From Salegentibacter sp. R32 (GTDB lineage: Bacteria; Bacteroidota; Bacteroidia; Flavobacteriales; Flavobacteriaceae), in contig NZ_RXOM01000011.1 of assembly GCF_008692195.1 (NCBI RefSeq), positions 1 through 64,000 of the forward strand: 64,000 nucleotides of DNA. Reading direction: 5' to 3'. The notes under the pieces are model-generated. The model did no database searches, had not been told where the DNA came from, and was given only the letters and a program-made list of their open reading frames with translations. Shown piece after piece: positions 42,270 through 49,500 of this stretch. How positions within the stretch are numbered: the first letter of the stretch is position 1; every line of letters begins with the position of its first letter. The translations under genes were made by a program, and so were the position numbers.

Positions 42270-43481
42270 TTGAAATATATACATCAATCATATCCGTTAG
42301 AGTGGCTTGATTTATTAATTACAGTCACACTTAACCCTGCCAAAACAAATATTAGGGCAATTACTGACGCGCAGTTACAAAATATTACTAACCGTTTACC
42401 CGAAGAATTCTTAAAATTAAAGTGCCTTATAAAAACTCAGTTTTTTGCTGTTAGTAAAGAAAGTGAAATAGAACTGCTAATTAAACAATATCATTCTTCA
42501 TTAATTATACTATTAAATCAAACTTTTGAGAACAAAAGGACAGAAGAACCAAAGAAAACTACATTAAAAAATACATATAAAGCATTCCTTTCAAATATTG
42601 ACGAACTTCTTTCTTTTATTGAAACAACGTTTGCTGAATATCTAAGTCCCGAGGAAAAAGTTCCAGAAACCTATCTGTCTGTAACCCGTAAAGAGCTTAG
42701 AAAAAAAATAGATAAAATAAAAGCCAAGTATGAATTAGATACAAATCCTTGCCTGGATATTGTTTTAAAGCGGTTATATCGATTTACTGATAACACATGT
42801 CTTCGCTATCAAGTAGCCTTTAGAGATATTTTTTACAAAAAAGATCTTGTACGAGGACTGGAAGAAATTAACTGTAATATCGAAAACAGAAACTCGTTCT
42901 CAATCCTTGATCAATTATTAATCTATCTAAATTTTAACAGTAAGTCTTATATCAATTTACTCACTGATCGTCTAGCAAAATGTATAAATGGATATAAAGA
43001 TCCCATTGAAAGAATGGATAGACTTCATTATTATTACAAAGCTTTCAACCAATTACATCGTAAACCCGGTATGATTCTCAATCCCAATTATCACGATCTG
43101 GAAACAGTTTTGGGGAATTGGTTTACCCAAGAGATCCTTTACCTAGAAAAGAAATTACACTTATCAGTAGTCCCGCTTCAAAGTAAAAAGGAAAACCCGG
43201 TAGATAAGCAGGCAATTGCAAAGGAAAAACAAAAAGTACTTTGTATGCTTTCTACCGACCAAATGGGGCTTATCCTCCGTGCTTCCGATGAACTTAGAAT
43301 ATTGGTTGCAAAATCGATGAGCCAGGTATTTAAAACTATAGTACCCCATTTATCAACCCCTTATAAAGAAGACCTGTCCTATGATGGCATGCGTAGCAAA
43401 TCGTATGTAGCAGAAGAACGAGACAAACAAATAGCCATTGAAACATTAGAGCGAATTATTAAAAAAATCAAGGAATATTAA
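42270..43481 (+). CDS. Hypothetical helical protein, 403 residues
   Basis: I do not recognise the family with confidence. The protein looks fully helical and rich in Leu, Lys and Ile, without signal peptide or P-loop; a conserved-looking block is DQLLIYLNFNSKSYINLLTD, and the C-terminus ends SYVAEERDKQIAIETLERI. The frame opens directly after a stop (42267-42269), and the first usable start is the TTG at 42270, with no in-frame ATG until about residue 250. Position beside transfer genes suggests an ICE-borne regulator or accessory protein (RteC-like in style), but that is only a guess. Confidence 0.7.
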   Translation: MKYIHQSYPLEWLDLLITVTLNPAKTNIRAITDAQLQNITNRLPEEFLKLKCLIKTQFFAVSKESEIELLIKQYHSSLIILLNQTFENKRTEEPKKTTLKNTYKAFLSNIDELLSFIETTFAEYLSPEEKVPETYLSVTRKELRKKIDKIKAKYELDTNPCLDIVLKRLYRFTDNTCLRYQVAFRDIFYKKDLVRGLEEINCNIENRNSFSILDQLLIYLNFNSKSYINLLTDRLAKCINGYKDPIERMDRLHYYYKAFNQLHRKPGMILNPNYHDLETVLGNWFTQEILYLEKKLHLSVVPLQSKKENPVDKQAIAKEKQKVLCMLSTDQMGLILRASDELRILVAKSMSQVFKTIVPHLSTPYKEDLSYDGMRSKSYVAEERDKQIAIETLERIIKKIKEY

Positions 43482-43570
43482 AATCAGCTTACTTAAAAAC
43501 AATTTCTATTTTCCTTTATAGGCTATGTTAAACAGCACACAGTCCGACTAATAAAAAAATATCATGACAA

Positions 43571-43912
43571 CTATTTCTCTTTAATTTTCTTTCTGTGTTT
43601 TTTGCCCCAACTTTCCATTGGTAAAATAACTTCCTCAAGTCCATAAGCATAGTCTGTAACCGAATACTCAATTCTTACGGGATAATCATCTATCACAGAT
43701 CGTTTAACTAATAAATTTGCTTCCAAATGCTTCAACTCTTTGGATAGAATATGGTTTGTTATTTTTGGAATCGAATTTGAAATATCATTAAACCGCTTGT
43801 TTCCGCCATAAATTGAAAGAATTATCGGTAATTTCCATTTTCCACCTAGAACAAACATTGTATCTTGAATAGCTTGAATTTTTTCCTGAAGTTGCTTTTT
43901 GTCTCTTTTCAT
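43571..43912 (-). CDS. HxlR-family transcriptional regulator (third)
   Basis: 113 residues: IQDTMFVLGGKWKLPIILSI, KRFNDISNSIPKITNHILSK and the basic end KKHRKKIKEK. Unlike the other two, it lacks a Cys in the N-terminal region. It is divergent from the SDR gene at 43994 across an 81-bp gap with an exact -7 element, so it probably controls that gene. Confidence 0.92.
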   Translation of the reverse strand: MKRDKKQLQEKIQAIQDTMFVLGGKWKLPIILSIYGGNKRFNDISNSIPKITNHILSKELKHLEANLLVKRSVIDDYPVRIEYSVTDYAYGLEEVILPMESWGKKHRKKIKEK

Positions 43913-43962
43913 ATACTAAGTATCCTATTTAATACAAGTCTCAAATTTATACCTTCTATTCT

Positions 43963-43970
43963 TAACTTTG
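43963..43970 (+). promoter_or_regulatory. -7 element TAACTTTG of the fourth SDR gene
   Basis: An exact TAnnTTTG match 23 bp before the ATG at 43994, in the divergent region shared with the HxlR gene. GTATCC...AATAC just upstream is a weak candidate operator. Confidence 0.65.
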
Positions 43971-43993
43971 TACTGTAAACAATAAAAAAATAT

Positions 43994-44803
43994 ATGAAAA
44001 CAATATTCATCACAGGTGCTTCATCAGGATTCGGAAAAGAAAGCGCAAAATTATTTCAATCAAAAGGTTGGAATGTAATCGCAACAATGCGTTCCCCCTC
44101 AAAAGAAAAAGAATTAACCCAGTTAGAAAATATTTTGGTTACGGAATTAGATGTTCAAAACGAAAATTCTATAACAACCGCCGTACAGAAAGGAATTGAA
44201 AAATTCGGAAAAATAGATGCTTTGCTCAACAATGCAGGCTTTGCTGTAATGGGTGTTTTCGAAACGGCAACGGAAGAACAATTTCAGAATCAATTTGACG
44301 TGAATGTTTTCGGAATAATGCGGACAACAAAAGCGGTTTTACCATTTATGCGAACTAACGGGAAAGGCGTAATTGTCAATATTTCATCAGTTGCAGGACG
44401 TGTTGGGTTACCTTTTGCGAGTATTTATGAAAGTTCAAAATTTGCAGTTGAGGGTTTTTCTGAAGCATTAAATTTTGAGCTTAGTAATTTTGGAATTAAA
44501 GTAAAAATTATTGAGCCAGGGTCTTCGCAAACTAACTTTGGAAATGCACGAAAAAGCACAGCAAATGAAATTGCTGACTACAATCCGTTTTTAGCTAAGT
44601 TTTTTGAAAATTATCCAAAAAAAACCGCACCTTATAAAACAGCCTCCCCAATAGAAGTTGCAGAAACAATTTTCAATGCTGTAACGGATAAAAGCAATAA
44701 ATTGAGATATGTAATTGGAGAAGACTGTCAGTTTTTTATAGATAAAAAATACAAAAATTCGGAAGAAAATTACGTCGAATCCATTCAAACATTTTTTGAA
44801 TAA
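43994..44803 (+). CDS. SDR-family oxidoreductase (fourth)
   Basis: 269 residues. TGASSGFG (7-14), NNAG (79-82), Ser131/132 and Tyr145-x3-Lys149. ATMRSP after strand 2 suggests NADP(H). It is close to the SDR at 33003 in the cofactor and catalytic segments. It is followed by a strong terminator that closes the cargo island before the transfer operon. Confidence 0.92.
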   Translation: MKTIFITGASSGFGKESAKLFQSKGWNVIATMRSPSKEKELTQLENILVTELDVQNENSITTAVQKGIEKFGKIDALLNNAGFAVMGVFETATEEQFQNQFDVNVFGIMRTTKAVLPFMRTNGKGVIVNISSVAGRVGLPFASIYESSKFAVEGFSEALNFELSNFGIKVKIIEPGSSQTNFGNARKSTANEIADYNPFLAKFFENYPKKTAPYKTASPIEVAETIFNAVTDKSNKLRYVIGEDCQFFIDKKYKNSEENYVESIQTFFE

Positions 44804-44850
44804 ATTGTGTTTGTTTATTGAAAAAACAATTTTCAATAAAATCTTATAGA

Positions 44851-44883
44851 AAAAAGGCCTGAGCGTGCTGCTCAGGCCTTTTT
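44851..44883. terminator. Strong intrinsic terminator
   Basis: AAAAAGGCCTGAGC (44851-44864), loop GTGCT, GCTCAGGCCTTTTT (44870-44883). A perfect stem with a U-run separates the cargo island from the transfer operon. Confidence 0.92.
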
Positions 44884-44928
44884 AAAAAATCCTCTTAAAA
44901 AAACATCCCGAAACACATCTATTTTATT

Positions 44929-44957
44929 AAGGTTCCAACGGTTACAAAAAGGTTCCA
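44929..44957. repeat. Direct repeat AAGGTTCCA, 20-bp period, upstream of the transfer operon
   Basis: AAGGTTCCA at 44929-44937 and 44949-44957, about 120-150 bp before the first transfer-region gene. Spacing near two helical turns suggests a regulator site, but no clear -7 element was found between it and 45075. Confidence 0.4.
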
Positions 44958-45074
44958 GCCAAAAGTTGGACTTGTAGCGCCCTCTCTGCCTTCGTTTCTT
45001 TGTTATCGAGATTAATGTAAACGACCCGACATTAAATGCCGAGTTGAATTGTAGAACGATAAAATGAGAGGCGT

Positions 45075-45545
45075 ATGTTTACCCAGATTTCATGGACAGA
45101 CTACCTGTTGGCAGTCTCCATACTACTAGCTATTTATTATTTGTTTATTGGGGTACGGTATTTTTCCGGTGACCTCAAAGCCCTGTTAACAGGAAAACAA
45201 AAACTTACCTTAAAGACATCTGGTTTTCCGCAAAATGAACCCTTGCAAACTGAAGTTTCAGAAGATATTTCGGTAACTACAGATGAAGATAGCGATGATG
45301 AATTCGCAGAAGTAGAACACCTGATCGAAAAAGTGAAAGCCATGATTGCTGATGCGCTTGGTAAACAACTTGTCAAGGAAGAATTTAGGCAGTACCTACG
45401 CCTTGTCCTTAAAGAATTTCCCTCCGTAAAAACATCCGTACTCCGTCCTTCAGTCAATGAACTGATCGTATCGGAGTGCGAAAAACAAGGGATTGGTGCC
45501 TTCAATGAAGAGGAAGTGGATGCGTTGTGGAGTGAGGAAAGGTAG
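45075..45545 (+). CDS. Membrane-anchored protein at the head of the transfer operon
   Basis: 156 residues. One membrane helix (about 10-28, LLAVSILLAIYYLFIGVRYF) is followed by an acidic linker (DEDSDDEFAEVEHL) and a cytoplasmic helical domain. No enzymatic motif. Proteins of this size and shape occur before traE in Bacteroidota conjugative elements; I cannot give a firm Tra letter. A folded leader-like region separates it from traE. Confidence 0.7.
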   Translation: MFTQISWTDYLLAVSILLAIYYLFIGVRYFSGDLKALLTGKQKLTLKTSGFPQNEPLQTEVSEDISVTTDEDSDDEFAEVEHLIEKVKAMIADALGKQLVKEEFRQYLRLVLKEFPSVKTSVLRPSVNELIVSECEKQGIGAFNEEEVDALWSEER

Positions 45546-45553
45546 CAATCCCG

Positions 45554-45637
45554 GCGGAACGTGTTTCCCTGTTCAACCCCGGGCGTAAGGCGATGTGTGA
45601 CAGAATGGATGGGTCAGTAACGGCGAAACCGTTCCGC
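45554..45637 (+). ncRNA. Possible structured leader RNA before traE
   Basis: GCGGAACG (45554-45561) can pair exactly with CGTTCCGC (45630-45637), which is followed by a T-run. The alternative local hairpin AACGG (45619-45623) / CCGTT (45629-45633) uses the same right arm. Mutually exclusive stems ending in a U-run suggest attenuation control of the downstream transfer genes. The rest of 45546-45685 has no gene. Confidence 0.45.
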
Positions 45638-45685
45638 TTTTATTTCAAAAAAGCTTTTGATTTTAAACTTTAATACATGTGAGTT

Positions 45686-46024
45686 ATGAAAATGTGCAGC
45701 AAGAAAACAACAAAGTTTAACCGAATAAAGGTGATCTCCATTTATGCCGCTATGGCATTATTAGCCATTCAATACAGTGCCTATGCACAGGATGGTATTG
45801 AGGGGATCAATGAAGCCAACACCAAAGTACGCAGCTACTTTGCCGCAGGCACCAACCTGATGTATGCCGTGGGAGCAATTCTCGGCTTAATTGGAGCGGT
45901 AAAGGTGTATCAAAAATGGAACAATGGTGATCAGGATACCGGCAAAGTGGCGGCCGCCTGGTTTGGCAGTTGTATTTTTCTGGTGGTTGTGGCTACCGTG
46001 ATCCAGTCATTCTTCGGTATCTAA
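45686..46024 (+). CDS. traE: TraE, DUF4134 conjugal transfer protein
   Basis: 112 residues. A hydrophobic signal segment (VISIYAAMALLAIQYSAYAQ) is followed by the conserved GIEGINEANTKVRSYFAAGT and two membrane helices (NLMYAVGAILGLIGAVKVY; SCIFLVVVATVIQSFFG). This matches the small VirB2/TrbC-like protein of CTnDOT-type systems. In related operons traF follows directly; here two other genes intervene. Confidence 0.9.
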   Translation: MKMCSKKTTKFNRIKVISIYAAMALLAIQYSAYAQDGIEGINEANTKVRSYFAAGTNLMYAVGAILGLIGAVKVYQKWNNGDQDTGKVAAAWFGSCIFLVVVATVIQSFFGI

Positions 46025-46036
46025 AATCCCTGAAGT

Positions 46037-46465
46037 ATGCAGACGCAATTAAAAGAAAAGTTGTGGGCGTTTATCGTCCACAACAACCCTGAATTGATGT
46101 TCAATTTGCAGGAAGACTATTCGGTGACCACTTATCTGGATTCAAAAGTAATGGACATTATGCCTTTGGCGGAACAATTACTTTCTGAAAACCGACCCGG
46201 TTATATTGTGGAAGAATTATGTCTGGAGCAGATGACTGAAGAACTCAAACCTTCCCGTTACCACTACCTCCTTTCGATACTTGAAGAAGAATTTACTGCC
46301 GACTATGAGCGGTTACGGGAAAGCGGAACGCTCACCTATGAAGTCGTCAACCTGATTGCCTATTGCAAGGACATTTTTGACGGATACGGATTCAATGCAG
46401 AAAATGAAGATGACAGGGAGCTAAGATACACCGCCATCGGACAGGTACATGAGTATCTGAGTTAA
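46037..46465 (+). CDS. DUF1896 protein
   Basis: 142 residues, soluble and acidic. LEQMTEELKPSRYHYLLSIL and EEFTADYERLRESGTLTYEV fit the DUF1896 family found beside DNA methylase/helicase genes in Bacteroidota elements. Function unknown. It starts 13 bp after traE and is followed by a hairpin, then the giant methylase/helicase gene. Confidence 0.75.
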   Translation: MQTQLKEKLWAFIVHNNPELMFNLQEDYSVTTYLDSKVMDIMPLAEQLLSENRPGYIVEELCLEQMTEELKPSRYHYLLSILEEEFTADYERLRESGTLTYEVVNLIAYCKDIFDGYGFNAENEDDRELRYTAIGQVHEYLS

Positions 46466-46478
46466 CTACCAATACGAA

Positions 46479-46510
46479 AAAGCCCGTCATCAGGTGAAGG
46501 TGACGGCTTT
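46479..46510 (+). terminator. Hairpin after the DUF1896 gene
   Basis: AAAGCCCGTCA (46479-46489) pairs with TGACGGCTTT (46501-46510) with one bulged C. T-run short; it may attenuate rather than stop transcription. Confidence 0.55.
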
Positions 46511-46550
46511 ACAGCCATAAAGGAATTGTGAGAATGATAAATGTGTGGAT

Positions 46551-49500
46551 ATGGCTTACAATATTTCAGAAAAACTACAGGACAATATCAGGGCGATCCA
46601 AATCGCCCTGAACCATCAAGACGGAAAGGAACTAAGCCCGGATGATGTCTCCAACCTGAAAAAATTCTCAGGTTTTGGAGGTATCAAGGCTATCCTATAC
46701 CCTTATGGTACACAGGAAGAATGGTCAGCTAATGGGGCTACCAAAGAAGACCTGAAACACCATGCAGGAATTATGGAACTTCATGACCTATTGAAGGAAA
46801 ACTATACTGAAACTCAATATAGAAATATCATTTCTTCTTTGTGTAATAGTGTGCTGACCGCCTTTTATACCCCGCAGGTAGTTCCCGAAACTTTATATAC
46901 TGTTCTGGCAGCTCAAAACCTGCACCCCAAACGATTGTACGAACCTTCGGCAGGTTCCGGTGTTTTTATCAGTGAAGCGGTAAGGGCTTTTCCTGAATTG
47001 GAACAGATTACCGCCGTCGAGAAAGATACCCTTTCCGGACTGGTACTCTCTGCTATCAACGGTACACTGCCTGTTCCGGCAGAAACACATATCACCGGTT
47101 TTGAAGAAACTCCGGTAACCGAAAATTCCAGCTATGACCTAATGGTCAGCAATATTCCGTTCGGCAATTTTTCGGTATATGATGAGGTTTATCCTGATAA
47201 AGCACTATCCGGAAAAATACACAATTACTTTTTTGCCAAAGGACTGGACAAACTAGCTGATGGCGGTCTCATGGCTTATATTACCACCGATGCTTTCTTA
47301 AACAGCCCGTCCAATCAAAAAGCGAGGGAATACCTATTCGAAAAAGCGGATTTTATAAGCCTCTCAGTTATGCCCGACAACCTGATGAAGGATACCGGCA
47401 ATACCGAAGCTCCCAACCACCTATTGATTGTTCAAAAGAATGCAACAAAAGAAACCCTATCCGAAGAAGAAACCTTACTGGTGACTACCGTATCATTAGA
47501 GAATGAATATGGAACCTACCATAGCAATAGCTATATTCAACAGCATCGGGATATCATTACGGGAAATACCCTCCAACCGGGTAAAAATCAATACGGACAG
47601 GCACACGAAACCGTATGGCAGCAAGGCGACCTCAATGACATTCGTGAAAAACTTGGACAGACGATTACCGAAGGTTTTAATACCCGTTTAAATCGGGAGC
47701 GTTATTTCCAAAGTCAATCCCTACCAATAGAAAAACAGGAATTTGGTGGCAGGAAGCTCACTTATCTTCCGATGCCTGAGAATAAAGCAGAAACCGTTTC
47801 GGTACAGTTAGGGCTTTTTGATACGGCACCGGCAGAACAGATCAACCGTGCCATAGCCTATATCAACCCTTTGGATGCAACCGTCGTTCGAAAAGAAAGT
47901 GCACGGCTTATCAGTACCATTCGTACTACTGATAAGCCTACGCACGAGAGTATTGTACTCTTGGCAGCCAAACAACAAAAATCCAATCGCTACCTATATA
48001 AACTATATTCCAACGTCAAGGAGATTGATCATTTCTCCGCCAACTGGATGGATGCCCGCTTATTGGGACATGAACTGCAAAACCTGTCCGGGGAATTGCA
48101 AGGGTTTGGCCATGCGTTTACTTACGAAGGTGATCAAACCTTAGAAGGAGTATTTCAATTAAACGGTCGGGCAGCACGTCCCTTTACCAATATACACCCG
48201 TTTCATAAAGAAGGTACACTGATCGTTTATCAGGGACAGGTGGGTACGCTTTCCGAAATTGATAATGATTTTAAAAATGCGGTGTTCCAACCCCTGGGTA
48301 TGCAAACCGATAAGCGTTTCTATGAACACTATATAACCCTTCGGGATGAGTACCTAAAAATCTCCGAAAAAGAAACTACAAGAACTCCGGTTCCCCAAAC
48401 CGAACGGGATGAGTTGAACCAGCGTTATGATCAATTTATTTCCCAATATGGGCAGTTAAACAGCCAAGGTAACCGTAGACGCATATTGGAAGATACCGCT
48501 TTCGGTTTGACCATGTTATCCTCTTTGGAACGCAGGGAAGGTGAACATTTTGTCAAGTCCGATATGCTGACCAGCACTGCTCAGGTATCCGTAAAACGTT
48601 TTGTCACCGATGACCCGATTGAAGCCCTGGCACACAGCCTGAACGATACCGGAAAGGTGGATATTGGGTTTATTGGTGCAGCCATGGGATTGAAAGAACC
48701 GGAAACGATTGCCCGTTTGGGCGAACATATTTACTTGAACCCGGTAAGCAAAGATTGGGAGACCGCAGATCAGTTCCTGAGCGGTAACGTAGTGGAAAAA
48801 TTGCGACAGGCAAAACAACAAACGGCTACTGAAAATGATATCCCACAAGCAGAGCGAAGCCTAACCGCTTTGGAAAAAGTTCAACCCGAACGCATCCCTT
48901 TCGAACTATTGGATTTTAATCTGGGGGAACGCTGGATTCCCGTAAGCTATTACGAACGTTTTGCAGCGGAACTCTTCGAGCAACATACGGATATCAATTA
49001 TTTTCCTTCCCTGGATGCCTTTAAGGTAACCACCGGGATGAACACCAAAATAGCCCGGGAATTTGCTGTTACTCCGAAAAGCGGACGGACTACTTACGGT
49101 TATACCTTGCTTGAACATGCTTTGGAAAATACAACACCGTTTTTTACCTATGAGGTATCCGTTGGGGATGGCAAAAGCATACGGGTTCCCGATAATGAAG
49201 CCATTCAACTGGCACATCAAAAAATCGACCAGATACGCAACGGTTTTATAGACTGGCTCAAGGAATTGCCGGATACCGATAAAAAGCATATCGAAAACCT
49301 GTACAACGACACTTTCAATTGTTATGTACTGCGGGAATTCGACGGCAGTCACCTGAATTTCCCGGGACTCGATAAAAAGGCTTTGGGTATTGAAGATTTG
49401 TACAGCAGTCAGAAAAATGCCGCCTGGCGCATCATTCAAAACAGGGGCGCACTGATCGATCACGAAGTGGGGTTGGGCAAAACCCTTACCATGATTGTTT

